The notes beneath the pieces were generated by a model, which saw nothing but the letters and a program-made list of their open reading frames with translations, was not told where the DNA came from and searched no databases. A stretch of 64,000 nt of DNA from Levilactobacillus brevis (GTDB lineage Bacteria; Bacillota; Bacilli; Lactobacillales; Lactobacillaceae), in the NCBI GenBank assembly GCA_003666485.1, contig CP032931.1, positions 248,001 through 312,000 on the forward strand, in the 5' to 3' direction. The position numbers were made by a program, and so were the translations under genes. Of the stretch, positions 50,744-59,284 are shown piece after piece. Positions within the stretch are counted from its first letter, which is position 1, and each line of letters begins with the position of its first letter.

Positions 50744-52405
50744 CTACTTGGTCACGTACATGTACTTGTAGTTCCACTGGGCACCAGTTGTATTGTGCGT
50801 AATGCCGTGTAAGGTGGAGCGTTTCAGGTAGTAATTATAGTTTTGATATAACGGGGTTAGTGCCTGTTGATCAGACAGGAGCTTTTCGGCCTGGAGTAGC
50901 TTTTGCCAACGACCGGTTGCACTGAGATTATCTGTGGTAGAGTCATCAATTAGCTTATCATAGGTCTTATTTTTCCAACGGCCATAGTTTTGTGGATTAT
51001 TACTAAGTACTGGCTGAAGAAATTCGATAGGGTCGGCAATATCAGCACCGCGGCCACCTAAATAAGCGTCAAATTGGCCTTCAGTGGCCCGTTGGTAGGC
51101 AATCTGGTCGGGGACGTTTTGCAATTTGATGGTCAAGCCAGGAAGGTTCTTTTCAGCGTTGGCCTTGATCAGTTCTGCTAGCTTACTGGACGTGTCACCG
51201 GTTGAAGTCATCAGGGTAAATTTGAGTGAATTGATGCTGAGTTGTGCTAGTCCTTTTTTCCAATAGGATTTAGCTAACTTAGTATCGTACTTGACGCTTT
51301 GACCGCCATCCTGAAGTTTTGCAAAGTCTTGATTTTTGGCATTATAGCCGAGATAGCGTGTCACAACGCCGGTTGGTTCGAGCCCAGAACCGTGCAACAG
51401 GTCCGTCACGATTTGTTTGCGATTGATGGTTAGCGAAATGGCCTTGCGGATATTAACGTTACTGAAAGCTTTTTTCAGCTGGGCATCCGTAGAAGCTTGA
51501 TTGTAGATTAAATAATTCATGTAAGAGTAAGGACCAGCATAGAGTTGCTTACTGTTCTTGAAGTTTTGATACTGATCACTGGTTAGAATGGTGAAATCAA
51601 GTTTTTTGGCTTGATAGAGATTCAGACTAGTCTGGGCATCCGCTTCAAAGAACATGTTGATGCGGTGCATTTTGACTTGGTCTTTATCCCAATACTTGTT
51701 ATTTTTTACAAATGACCAGGTAGTCCCTTGTGGCTTCCAATTTGTCATGTTGTATGGACCAGAAAAGACGACTTTTTCTGGCGTCGTACCGTAGTCTTTG
51801 CCGTACTTATCGACAATCTTTTTATCTTGCGGCGAGAAGGCTTGATAAGTCATCAACTTATTAAAGTAGGCAATCGGATGATCCAAGGTGACCACCAAAG
51901 TGTGATCGTCGGTAGCCTTAGCCCCTAACTTGCTGACGGGAAGCTTGCCAGCGTTAATGGCCATAGCATTCTTAATCCCCTTAAATAGATAGGGATGCAG
52001 AGACTTCGTGCTGGGCTTCAATGAGCGTTGCCAAGAATAAACAAAGCTTTGTGCCGTGATGGGATCGCCATTGCTGAAAGTAGCACCCTGACGGATTTTG
52101 AACGTGTAAGTCTTACCATCTTTAGAGACAGTTGACTTAGTTGCTAGGGCAGGTGCGACCTGATGCTGTTTATTCAAATAAAATAAACTATCAAACATAT
52201 TGCCGGCTTGGTCGAACCCGCGGGACTTAGAAATATCCAATGTTGAGATAACGAAGTTGGCAGAGATGTTGGTCGTCCGAACCAGTTTCTGTGGTGAATC
52301 AGCGGAAGAGGACTTAGACCCACACCCGGCAAGCGTCACCAAAAGAGCCATAGCCGTGACCACCACAGTCACTGGCTTATGACGATATAAACTAAAATGT
52401 CTCAT
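50744..52405 (-). CDS. OppA-like extracellular solute-binding lipoprotein
   Basis: A 553-residue lipoprotein of the SBP_bac_5 family. The lipobox is LVTLAGCGS. The body has TFKIRQGATFSNGDPITAQSF near residue 105 and KAISLTINRKQIV near 320, which are typical of oligopeptide-binding proteins. The ATG has GGAGG 6 bases before it. No OppBCDF permease or ATPase genes are adjacent, so it must share another system or be an orphan. It is co-transcribed with a sugar-acid dehydratase, which suggests a non-peptide ligand is possible. Confidence 0.92.
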   Translation of the reverse strand: MRHFSLYRHKPVTVVVTAMALLVTLAGCGSKSSSADSPQKLVRTTNISANFVISTLDISKSRGFDQAGNMFDSLFYLNKQHQVAPALATKSTVSKDGKTYTFKIRQGATFSNGDPITAQSFVYSWQRSLKPSTKSLHPYLFKGIKNAMAINAGKLPVSKLGAKATDDHTLVVTLDHPIAYFNKLMTYQAFSPQDKKIVDKYGKDYGTTPEKVVFSGPYNMTNWKPQGTTWSFVKNNKYWDKDQVKMHRINMFFEADAQTSLNLYQAKKLDFTILTSDQYQNFKNSKQLYAGPYSYMNYLIYNQASTDAQLKKAFSNVNIRKAISLTINRKQIVTDLLHGSGLEPTGVVTRYLGYNAKNQDFAKLQDGGQSVKYDTKLAKSYWKKGLAQLSINSLKFTLMTSTGDTSSKLAELIKANAEKNLPGLTIKLQNVPDQIAYQRATEGQFDAYLGGRGADIADPIEFLQPVLSNNPQNYGRWKNKTYDKLIDDSTTDNLSATGRWQKLLQAEKLLSDQQALTPLYQNYNYYLKRSTLHGITHNTTGAQWNYKYMYVTK

Positions 52406-52577
52406 AATAAACCTCCAATAAAAAGTATTAACCAAACCATCCTTAAAAGTGTTATTCTTAAAGATGGAACCGATACCATTATACTCATAACTTTGTGAAT
52501 TCGACAATCTTTATTTGCGATTAAACAATGTATGTATCTCCAAAACACTGGCTTAATAAAAGACTGAGTGTACTTGC

Positions 52578-52641
52578 CCAGCCAAATTACAGTAAACAAA
52601 ACGGTCACGCCAAAATGCTGGTGTGGCCGTTCTTTTAGAAT
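52578..52641 (-). repeat. terminator-bearing 64-bp repeat, copy 2
   Basis: CCAGCCAAATTACAGTAAAC followed by ACGGTCAC and GTGGCCGT matches copy 1 at 49424-49487 in the same orientation, with a few compensating changes in the stem. It can terminate the minus-strand isochorismatase-type gene. It lies upstream of the OppA promoter region; 52406-52577 has no gene. Confidence 0.8.
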
Positions 52642-52645
52642 GTGG

Positions 52646-53197
52646 TTAAATCAATTTTGCGCCTAAACAAGTCTTGAAGTGATTCAATGCCCAAGCGTGA
52701 CCGGCGGGGTCGAAGCTGGCGACGGCATTTTGGGGGATGATGAGGCGATAGCCCAGGTTGTAGGCGTCCACGGCCGTATGCAGCACGCAAATGTCCGTGC
52801 AGACACCAGTCAGAATCAATGTGTCTACGTGGCGCTCGCGCAGGCGTAGATCGAGGTCAGTGCCGGCAAAGGAACTGTAGCGGGTCTTGTCGAATTGCCA
52901 GACGTCATCAGCTTTTTGGTTGGTCTCGTACCAGTCTTTGAGCGGCCCAAATAGTTCCCGACCCCAGCTGCCGCGAACGTTGTGTTGTGGAAAGAGCTTG
53001 GTCTCGGGATGGTAGGGGTCATTGGGTGTGTGCACGTCGGTGGGCAACAGAACCCAACCGTCCTGTTTGTGGGTTTCCTCGGCCAATTGGACGATTTTGG
53101 GCGCCAAGGCCTGTCCTGGTTGCCCGCAGGTTAAACTCCCCTGGTCCGCTACAAAATCATTGGTATAGTCGATGATCAACAATGCTTGATTTGTCAT
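52646..53197 (-). CDS. isochorismatase-family cysteine hydrolase (nicotinamidase-like)
   Basis: A 183-residue hydrolase. The catalytic Asp is in LLIIDYTNDF, the Lys in FDKTRYSSF and the nucleophile Cys in TGVCTDICVLHTA with the family cis-peptide region before it. TDVHTPNDPYHPE holds the metal-type Asp and His residues used by nicotinamidases (PncA), which turn nicotinamide into nicotinate for NAD salvage. The ATG has GGGGGAA upstream. It is monocistronic. Another amidase of the same fold cannot be excluded. Confidence 0.9.
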   Translation of the reverse strand: MTNQALLIIDYTNDFVADQGSLTCGQPGQALAPKIVQLAEETHKQDGWVLLPTDVHTPNDPYHPETKLFPQHNVRGSWGRELFGPLKDWYETNQKADDVWQFDKTRYSSFAGTDLDLRLRERHVDTLILTGVCTDICVLHTAVDAYNLGYRLIIPQNAVASFDPAGHAWALNHFKTCLGAKLI

Positions 53198-53535
53198 GAA
53201 AATTCCCCCATTTTCAGTTGTTTCCACTAGTATGCCGAAGCCGGGTGGGGAAGTCAAAGGATTATGTTATTCGATTTATTTGTAAAACTAACTGATTAGG
53301 CATCGCGCCATACGTTTAAAACGACTGTGGAATCTGGAATTCAGTGTCAGCTGTAAAGACAGAGCTGGATTGGAGGTGCTTCGTCTAAAATCCCTGTAGC
53401 GGCAGGCTCGCAACCTGCTTTGCAACCGTGACGGGCGCAACTCGCTCGGGCAAAGTGCAGGTTGTTTGGTGCAATTCGCTAGTTTGCCTGTGAAATCTGG
53501 GGTACGATTAAGCTAAATTAAAGGGGATGAGAAGC
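53198..53535. other. intergenic region, no gene seen
   Basis: This 338-bp gap contains GCAACCTGC/GCAGGTTG inverted segments (53409 and 53457) and no open frame with a ribosome binding site. Promoters for the divergent hydrolase and XRE genes must lie here, but I could not fix them. Confidence 0.4.
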
Positions 53536-53892
53536 ATGGAAAATGTCTTCAGTCAGCAGCTCGTCAAATTACGACGACAGCAAAATTTGTCACAGGAACA
53601 GCTAGCGCGTGAACTCTTTGTTTCGCGACAGTCTATTTCGAAATGGGAACAGGGTACAACGACGCCGGATCTGGATACGGTCGTCAAATTGGCGAATCTT
53701 CTGCAGGTCGATCTCAACGAGTTGGTAGGTGGTCAAACGACCATGGCCCAGTCCCAATCAGCTGAATCACACAGTGTGTTACCGGAAGGACAGCGACCGA
53801 TGAATGGCTGGGAGTTCCTTTCTAAAAATTGGTGGATGATTTTTCCGCTGTTGGTTGCTCTGGGTTGGGTCGTAGCGATGTTTCAGCATTAA
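53536..53892 (+). CDS. XRE-family regulator with C-terminal membrane helix
   Basis: A 118-residue protein. Residues 1-65 form a classical HTH_3 (LSQEQLARELFVSRQSISKWEQG). A polar linker follows, then one hydrophobic helix at about 98-116 (WWMIFPLLVALGWVVAMF). The helix suggests a membrane-tethered repressor or one that couples to membrane state. The ATG at 53536 is preferred, as the ATG at 53527 sits directly on AAGGGG. No membrane partner gene is adjacent. Monocistronic. Confidence 0.85.
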   Translation: MENVFSQQLVKLRRQQNLSQEQLARELFVSRQSISKWEQGTTTPDLDTVVKLANLLQVDLNELVGGQTTMAQSQSAESHSVLPEGQRPMNGWEFLSKNWWMIFPLLVALGWVVAMFQH

Positions 53893-53954
53893 TTTAGAAA
53901 TGTTCCTGTAGTGTAAGCACCTAATAACTGACCGTATTGAAATATAAATTAAAA

Positions 53955-53997
53955 AGAGATGGACCGTCCTCGGCTTTTGAGGATGGGCCATCTCTTC
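53955..53997. terminator. Rho-independent terminator
   Basis: AAGAGATGGACCGTCCTC and GAGGATGGGCCATCTCTT pair around GGCTTTT, after the XRE gene; near symmetric and so usable in both directions. Confidence 0.85.
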
Positions 53998-54059
53998 CAT
54001 GCCTGAAGCGGCTATTACATTGAGTTCTTCGCGGTTATCAAGTCCCGATTGATAAAATT

Positions 54060-54165
54060 CTATGGTAAATAAGTTTCCAGATCGTCCTTTTTCGCAAAGT
54101 CTGGGAGTTGTGGCACTTTGTTTAATAGGTAAGTCATGTAATCACCATCGCCTGGCACATTCGTA
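54060..54165 (-). pseudogene. IS66-type transposase C-terminal remnant
   Basis: Read on the minus strand, the frame from 54165 to the TAG at 54060-54062 gives FTNVPGDGDYMTYLLNKVPQ followed by LPDFAKKDDLETYLP and stop. This resembles the conserved last 30 residues of IS66-family transposases (Y[LM]TYLLEK[IV]PxLPDF...YLP). An in-frame stop lies just upstream, and no further transposase sequence was seen. So only the very end of the gene survives. Confidence 0.6.
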
Positions 54166-54231
54166 AACTATGTATGGATAATAAATTACCATTTTAACTG
54201 TGACTCCTGAGCCGATTGATAACTTAAATAA

Positions 54232-54390
54232 TCATTTATCGAACGCTTTAAATAAAGCGTTTTGCAAAATATACACGGCTATTACAATTATCAAAAACAG
54301 AGTGTAATTTCCCTTAACTAAGAAAAGGGCCATTAAAATCAACACCGTCAAAATAAAATTGATAATTATCCGTATTCTCTTTTTATTCAC
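54232..54390 (-). CDS. small two-helix membrane protein
   Basis: A 52-residue protein of unknown function. Basic residues at the start (VNKKRIRI) are followed by two hydrophobic helices (about 9-24 and 28-45) joined by a short GNYT turn, then a basic end. The GTG at 54390 has GGGAG 8 bases before it, a better start than an ATG 33 bases upstream. It lies alone in an AT-rich region next to a transposase remnant. Confidence 0.6.
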   Translation of the reverse strand: MNKKRIRIIINFILTVLILMALFLVKGNYTLFLIIVIAVYILQNALFKAFDK

Positions 54391-54599
54391 GGTATTCACT
54401 CCCAAATTATTGTTTACATCCACATCATATCATAGCCACTCACTGACGACTAATAGCTAGCCTTGTCATTGTTAAAGCAGGTTGGCACCAGGTTGAACAA
54501 ACAACATTGAACCATACCGCCAATTAATGGGGTGGATTTTAATGTATCTAGACTTGCGTTACAATTATTAGATAGGAACTATATTAGGGGGTAATTGGA

Positions 54600-55472
54600 T
54601 TGTTCAAAATTAACAAGATAGGGGCAATTTGGCTAATGCTGCTTGGCGCTGTGACGGGGAGCATGGCCGTAACCAACGCTAGTGCCAAAACAATAAAGTC
54701 ATATCCGTGGAACTTTGGAAGAAAAGGTTATTCATGGACAGCGCCAAAGGATGACGCTGCACCATTGTACTATACGAACGCTAAGCGGCATGGCTATATT
54801 TGGAATAAAGGTTTCACGAAGAAACTACATAATACCAAAAATTATCCTAATCGGTCGTGGTATGTCCAGAAATCTTTCAAACGAAACGGAAAGGTCTATT
54901 ACAAAGTTTATGGTGGTAAGGCTTCCGGATATGTATGGCACGGTTTCGTCAAGCCTGCAATTTCTAAGAGGATTGACACGTTTACTTCAGATAGTCAGTA
55001 TACCCATTACTTGAAAAGCAATAAGTCACAAAAGCTATCTCGTGCGGTATTGAAGTATTTTCCGGGTGCAAAAGTGAATTTAGATGCATCAAGACGTGGA
55101 GCAGGTCAACTTATTGGTAGTGGGCCAGTGCTGTCGTCTATGAATCTTGATAATTACTCAAGTAGTATTGATTTAACGAAGCTTGAAATGGAGACGCATG
55201 ATTCAATGGGTAACGGTTCGCTGACTGTGTTAAATGCGTTACAAGATCCTATTTTAACCAGTAATGCTGATAAAGCTAAACAGGTCAATAAGATATTAAA
55301 GAAGAATGGCTATAATCAAAATAAAATTAAGTCTTTGATTGCGGATGGGTATCAACTGGGAATATACATGAATGATGGAGCTGGAATTCACAGCGGAAAG
55401 AAAGGTTATCCATGGACTATTGACACATTCACGAATACTTTTAGTAATTATGCCTTAGTTTTAGTGAAATAA
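54600..55472 (+). CDS. exported protein of unknown function
   Basis: A 290-residue exported protein. The signal peptide ends near TNASAKT. The N-terminal mature part (about 32-125) has SH3-like, Trp/Tyr-rich strands (WYVQKSFKRNGKVYYKVYGG) typical of lactobacillus surface binding modules. The C-terminal half has no recognised motif; LEMETHDSMGNGSLTVLNAL and GIYMNDGAGIH are distinctive. I read a TTG start at 54600 with AGGGGG about 8 bases before it. AT-richer than the backbone. A C-terminal hydrolase domain is possible but no catalytic set is visible. Confidence 0.72.
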   Translation: MFKINKIGAIWLMLLGAVTGSMAVTNASAKTIKSYPWNFGRKGYSWTAPKDDAAPLYYTNAKRHGYIWNKGFTKKLHNTKNYPNRSWYVQKSFKRNGKVYYKVYGGKASGYVWHGFVKPAISKRIDTFTSDSQYTHYLKSNKSQKLSRAVLKYFPGAKVNLDASRRGAGQLIGSGPVLSSMNLDNYSSSIDLTKLEMETHDSMGNGSLTVLNALQDPILTSNADKAKQVNKILKKNGYNQNKIKSLIADGYQLGIYMNDGAGIHSGKKGYPWTIDTFTNTFSNYALVLVK

Positions 55473-55552
55473 TCAGATGAAGTATTTCAGGTGAAACTGT
55501 CAGAGCAGTGACAGACCTATAATTATAATGATCAGATGCTCAAATTGAATGC

Positions 55553-55593
55553 AAAAACGGCCTCACGCCGCCAACCCGTGAGGCCGTTTTTGC
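55553..55593. terminator. Rho-independent terminator
   Basis: AAAAACGGCCTCACG and CGTGAGGCCGTTTTT form a 15-bp perfect stem around CCGCCAACC. Confidence 0.93.
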
Positions 55594-55614
55594 ATCCAAT
55601 CTATCCCCGAGCTC

Positions 55615-55643
55615 TTGACAACCATTACCCACTATCGTATATT
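55615..55643 (+). promoter_or_regulatory. promoter of the padR operon
   Basis: TTGACA (55615-55620) and TATATT (55638-55643) with 17-bp spacing. Confidence 0.82.
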
Positions 55644-55654
55644 GTAAGTGAATT

Positions 55655-55677
55655 GATATTATATGCGATATAGTATC
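55655..55677. promoter_or_regulatory. PadR operator (autoregulatory)
   Basis: Two 10-bp arms, GATATTATAT and ATATAGTATC, are inverted around GCG with 9 of 10 positions paired. The site sits just after the transcription start and before the ribosome binding site of padR, ideal for autorepression, and fits the AT-rich palindromes bound by PadR-s2 regulators. Confidence 0.75.
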
Positions 55678-55695
55678 AGAAAAGGAGGCAGTCAC

Positions 55696-56013
55696 ATGGC
55701 CATTCAGGTACCAACAGAGTTGTTAGACGGCAGTGTGCTGGGCTTACTGACGCGTGAGGACCACTACGGGTATACGTTGACGCAAGAGGTGCGGGCGCTG
55801 ATTCCCATTTCCGAATCGACCCTGTATCCGGTCTTGCGTCGGTTGAAGAAGAATGGCTGGCTGGAAACCTATGACGAACCCTTTCAGGGGCGAAATCGCC
55901 GTTACTACCGGTTGACCGCCAGTGGTCGGGAGCGACTCGCGGAGATTCAAGCGGAGTGGCAGGACTTCAATCAGGCCATTACCAAGTTATTAGGGGGCAA
56001 CCAAGATGAATGA
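55696..56013 (+). CDS. PadR-family transcriptional regulator
   Basis: A 105-residue short (subfamily 2) PadR protein with winged helix: LLDGSVLGLLTREDHYGYTL, then the recognition region ISESTLYPVLRRLKKNGWL and wing GRNRRYYRLTASG. The ATG at 55696 has AAAGGAGG 7 bases upstream. It overlaps the DUF1700 gene by 8 bp. In this three-gene arrangement PadR usually controls its own operon and responds to envelope stress or cationic compounds; a palindrome just upstream fits this. Confidence 0.92.
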   Translation: MAIQVPTELLDGSVLGLLTREDHYGYTLTQEVRALIPISESTLYPVLRRLKKNGWLETYDEPFQGRNRRYYRLTASGRERLAEIQAEWQDFNQAITKLLGGNQDE

Positions 56014-56641
56014 TTACATTCAAGCCGTGCAGCGCTTGCTCGGCCAGCTAACGACGGCGGAACAGCAAGAAGTCGTCGAATATTATCGAGAATACTTATT
56101 GGACGCCGGCATTGCGACCTACGAACAGGCCGTTGATGAGCTGGGCACGCCACGGTCCTTGGCCCGTAAAGTTTTGGCGGATTATTCCATTCGGCTCACG
56201 GAGCAAGATGGCGGCGAATCCGCGCAGTCCCGGTCGTCCGTACAGGCGACCAAGGCCAACGTGAAAACGGTGTGGCTGATTATTCTAGCCTTACTGTCGA
56301 CGCCGGTGACGATTCCCATCATGATTGTGATCTTGGCGCTGTTTGTGGCCTTTGCTGCGGTCCTATTCAGTCTGGTCGTTGCCGCACTGGCCGTCTTCTT
56401 GAGCGTGATCTTGGTCGGGGCGATGGGCGTCGTCGTCGGCATTGCCACTATTTGGCAGGCGCCGTGGACCGGGATGTTTTACCTGGGTGTGGGGTTTGCA
56501 GCGCTGGGAATCAGCTGGCTGGGCTGGTTGATTCTGAAATGGCTGGGGAGCAAGGTAGCCTGGGCGTTGACTTGGGCAGCCAAGAAAATTTACAACCGCT
56601 TCATTCCACGGAGTCGGGCAGAACGGGGGCGTAAGCTATGA
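56006..56641 (+). CDS. DUF1700 membrane protein
   Basis: A 211-residue protein. The N-terminal helical region (YIQAVQRLLGQLTTAEQQEV, then YYREYLLDA and the ELGTPRSLA motif) is the DUF1700 signature. Four or so hydrophobic helices follow at about 88-190 with a basic tail. It starts within the end of padR and its stop overlaps the next ATG (ATGA), so the three genes are co-translated. Members are thought to act with PadR and DUF4097 proteins as an envelope-stress module. Confidence 0.9.
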   Translation: MNDYIQAVQRLLGQLTTAEQQEVVEYYREYLLDAGIATYEQAVDELGTPRSLARKVLADYSIRLTEQDGGESAQSRSSVQATKANVKTVWLIILALLSTPVTIPIMIVILALFVAFAAVLFSLVVAALAVFLSVILVGAMGVVVGIATIWQAPWTGMFYLGVGFAALGISWLGWLILKWLGSKVAWALTWAAKKIYNRFIPRSRAERGRKL

Positions 56642-57597
56642 AACGAACAACGAAACTTGCGATAGTACTGGTGGTCCTGGGGGCCATTTTAATGGGAATC
56701 GGCTGGCTGAATCATGGCAATAAGGGCGTCGTGTGGTCTAGTCAGACGCGCCGATTTCAGGTGATTAAACACAGCACGGCGAGTTATCAGCCAGCGGCCT
56801 ACAACAAGATCGTGGTCAACGCCCACGTGCCGGTGACCATTGAGGCCGGCGACACCAATCGTGTGCGTATTAGCCGAATCGGCAATGGTCAGGGGCAACC
56901 CAAGGCTACGGTCGATCAGGGCACGCTGACCATTACAGGCAGTAGCGCGACCGAACACCTCAGCAATACCATCTTTGGCTTTAGCGAAGGCGACTATCGC
57001 CGGGGCGTGCTGGTCACGGTACCACGGGATAAGCAGCTGACGGCCATCACTGTCAAACGCGCGGGCGACGTCTCCATCAGCGACCTACAGACAAAGCAGC
57101 TCACCGCGCATACCGGGGATGACTTGAGCCTCTTTAATTTGACGGTTGACCAGGATGTGAACATTCAGTCCGACAATGGGGATATTTGGGCCGATAACCT
57201 ACGTGCCCAGCAGTTGAAGCTCCAGGCAGGAAATGGCGACGTCGGCTTGAGCAATAGCCGCTTGGCCAGTCGCCACAACCAAGTGGATGCGGGTAACGGG
57301 GATATCCGCATGACGAAGACCAAGCTCGGTGGTGGTAAGCTTACGGCGGACAACGGGGACATTCATCTGCTGAACAACCGCTTGAACCGTGTGCTGACAG
57401 CCTATACGGACGACGGTGACATCACCGCGCACATTGATAGCTCGGCTGGGGCTAGGGTCGCGGTCAAGGACGCCGACATGGGCGACATCAAGGTGCTAGG
57501 TCAGACACGCCACAGCGGGTATCGGCTACACCCGAAGGCCCAAGCACAGTACCGCTTGACGTCGGCGGATGGGGATGTGACGGTCAGTACGAAGTAG
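56638..57597 (+). CDS. DUF4097-family beta-strand repeat protein
   Basis: A 319-residue protein with an N-terminal membrane anchor (residues about 5-24) and an extracytoplasmic beta-helix made of repeats around NGD (for example DNGDIWADN, AGNGDVGLSNS, AGNGDIRMTK, DNGDIHLLN) at about 175-265. This is the DUF4097/LiaX-C-like fold, often found in proteins that sense or buffer envelope stress. It begins by an ATGA overlap with the DUF1700 gene and ends the operon. Confidence 0.9.
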   Translation: MKRTTKLAIVLVVLGAILMGIGWLNHGNKGVVWSSQTRRFQVIKHSTASYQPAAYNKIVVNAHVPVTIEAGDTNRVRISRIGNGQGQPKATVDQGTLTITGSSATEHLSNTIFGFSEGDYRRGVLVTVPRDKQLTAITVKRAGDVSISDLQTKQLTAHTGDDLSLFNLTVDQDVNIQSDNGDIWADNLRAQQLKLQAGNGDVGLSNSRLASRHNQVDAGNGDIRMTKTKLGGGKLTADNGDIHLLNNRLNRVLTAYTDDGDITAHIDSSAGARVAVKDADMGDIKVLGQTRHSGYRLHPKAQAQYRLTSADGDVTVSTK

Positions 57598-57649
57598 CGG
57601 GGAAAAGTCGGACTAAGATTGACCAACTAATAATTGAATCAACTACCCC

Positions 57650-57681
57650 AAGTGGCGTCCCTAATCTGGACGCCACTTTTT
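57650..57681. terminator. Rho-independent terminator
   Basis: AAGTGGCGTCC and GGACGCCACTT form an 11-bp stem with loop CTAATCT, followed by TTTA. Confidence 0.88.
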
Positions 57682-57811
57682 AATCGTGACCACCCGCACA
57701 AACTCCGGCACCAATCGGTTTTTCTGGTATTCCTTGGCAAACGTGGTAAAATATATGGACTGCGTTAAACCGGACTAAACATCAAATTTAACTACACAAG
57801 GAGATTTTATC

Positions 57812-58807
57812 GTGTCTGATTCATCTTACTGGCAAAAAATTGCGGACCACGCGCGTTCGGAAAACCGGCCCTTCTTTAGCTTAGCGCCGATGGAGGCCGT
57901 GACCAATGCTATCTTCCGCCGCGTTGTGGCCCGGGCCGCGGCGCCCGACGTTTTCTTTACGGAATTCACCAATGCCATCAGCGTGACCCATCCCAAGGCC
58001 AAATTCACCGTTCAAGGCCGCCTGTACGTGGCGCCAGAAGAGGCGCACATGCCGGTCGCCCAACTTTGGGGCAATGACCCGGACGCTTTTGCCCGTGCGG
58101 CCGTCGCCGTGAAAGATCTGGGCTACGAAGCCATCGATATGAACATGGGTTGCCCCGATTCCACGGTCATCAAGAACCACGGGGGCAGCGATTTGATTCG
58201 CAATTTTGACAGTGCTGCGGCCGTGATTGCCGGCGCCAAGGAAGCCGGATTGCCCGTCAGCGTTAAGACGCGACTGGGCTACAGCCGGTTGGATGAATGG
58301 CGGGATTGGCTCACGTTCTTATTTGAACAAGACATCCCCTTGCTGACGATCCACCTGCGGACCAAGAAGGAAATGAGTCGCGTGCCCGCGCACTTCGAGC
58401 TGATCGACGACATCGTGAAGCTCCGCGATGAGGTGGCACCAAACACGCTGCTGCAGATCAACGGGGACATCGAGAATTACCAGGAGGGGGTCAAACTGGC
58501 CCAGGAACATCCTGGCGTCGACGGCATCATGATTGGCCGGGGCATCTTCACCAGCCCGTTTGCCTTTGAAAAGGACCCCCAGGAACACGATATCAAGGAG
58601 CTGTTGGGGCTGTTAAATTACCAGTTGGACCTGTACGACGACTTTGAAAAGCGTTTTGACACGTCGCGGTTCGCCTCGCTGAAGCGGTTCTTCAAGATCT
58701 ACGTCCGCAACCAGCGCAACGCTGCTAGCCTGCGGAATGCGATGATGGAGACGCACACGACGGATGAGGTTCGCAAGTTGCTGGCGGAATCTGAATTTAC
58801 TGATTAA
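57812..58807 (+). CDS. dus: tRNA-dihydrouridine synthase
   Basis: A 331-residue FMN enzyme. It opens with SLAPMEAVTNAIFRR (FMN-binding Ala-Pro-Met), has the catalytic Cys114 in NMGCPDSTV with the following Lys and GGSDLI, then VKTRLGY, LLTIHLRTKKEMSR and IMIGRGIFTSP. It reduces uridine in tRNA D-loops with NADPH. It is not the DusB-type linked with lysyl-tRNA synthetase; rather it resembles a shorter group common in lactobacilli. The GTG start has AAGGAG. Monocistronic. Confidence 0.93.
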   Translation: MSDSSYWQKIADHARSENRPFFSLAPMEAVTNAIFRRVVARAAAPDVFFTEFTNAISVTHPKAKFTVQGRLYVAPEEAHMPVAQLWGNDPDAFARAAVAVKDLGYEAIDMNMGCPDSTVIKNHGGSDLIRNFDSAAAVIAGAKEAGLPVSVKTRLGYSRLDEWRDWLTFLFEQDIPLLTIHLRTKKEMSRVPAHFELIDDIVKLRDEVAPNTLLQINGDIENYQEGVKLAQEHPGVDGIMIGRGIFTSPFAFEKDPQEHDIKELLGLLNYQLDLYDDFEKRFDTSRFASLKRFFKIYVRNQRNAASLRNAMMETHTTDEVRKLLAESEFTD

Positions 58808-58816
58808 ATCAAGGAG

Positions 58817-58989
58817 AGTGGGACAAAAGGCGGTTAGCTGGCGAGCATTAAGGCTGATAAGCGAATAATCCCGGGCTTGGATTGTTTGCTTATCAGTTTT
58901 AAGCGGAACCAGCTGCCTTTTGGCCCAGGTTTCAACACCAGATGTTCGGAGACACAAAGGGCCTGAGACTTTTGTCCCAGACCCTTTTT
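58817..58989. repeat. intergenic repeat copy C with terminator
   Basis: Module 1 of the repeat family (GGCGGTTAGCTGGCGAGC, then a long TAAGCGAATAATCC/GGATTGTTTGCTTA hairpin, then AAGCGGAACCAGCTGCC) lies inside an outer inverted repeat GTGGGACAAAAG ... CTTTTGTCCCAG. The final part (58957-58989, AAAGGGCCTGAGA with its complement and a T-run) looks like a terminator of the dus gene. Module 2 is not intact here. The following 58990-59284 shows no gene. Confidence 0.8.
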
Positions 58990-59284
58990 GTGTGCAGTGA
59001 ACACAGTCTGAGTTGGCCGCTTGCCGTCCGCCCACCGCGTTCCGGCTCATATTTGGCGAACGGTAAGGCGACCAGCACCGATCACATGACATTCAAAGAC
59101 TAATTTTGTCCCTGTAAGCCCTGGTGTCATCATAAAGCTTGCTTTCAATCTTGCAACCTTTAGGTGTGTCAACAAATAACCAGCCTTGTTGGCTGAGTGC
59201 TGGCAGGTTTTAACGGGCAAATTGTTACCGTTTTCTTGGCCAGAAGTGGTAAGTTAGAGGAAAGACCCTAGGAGGGGAAATGGT

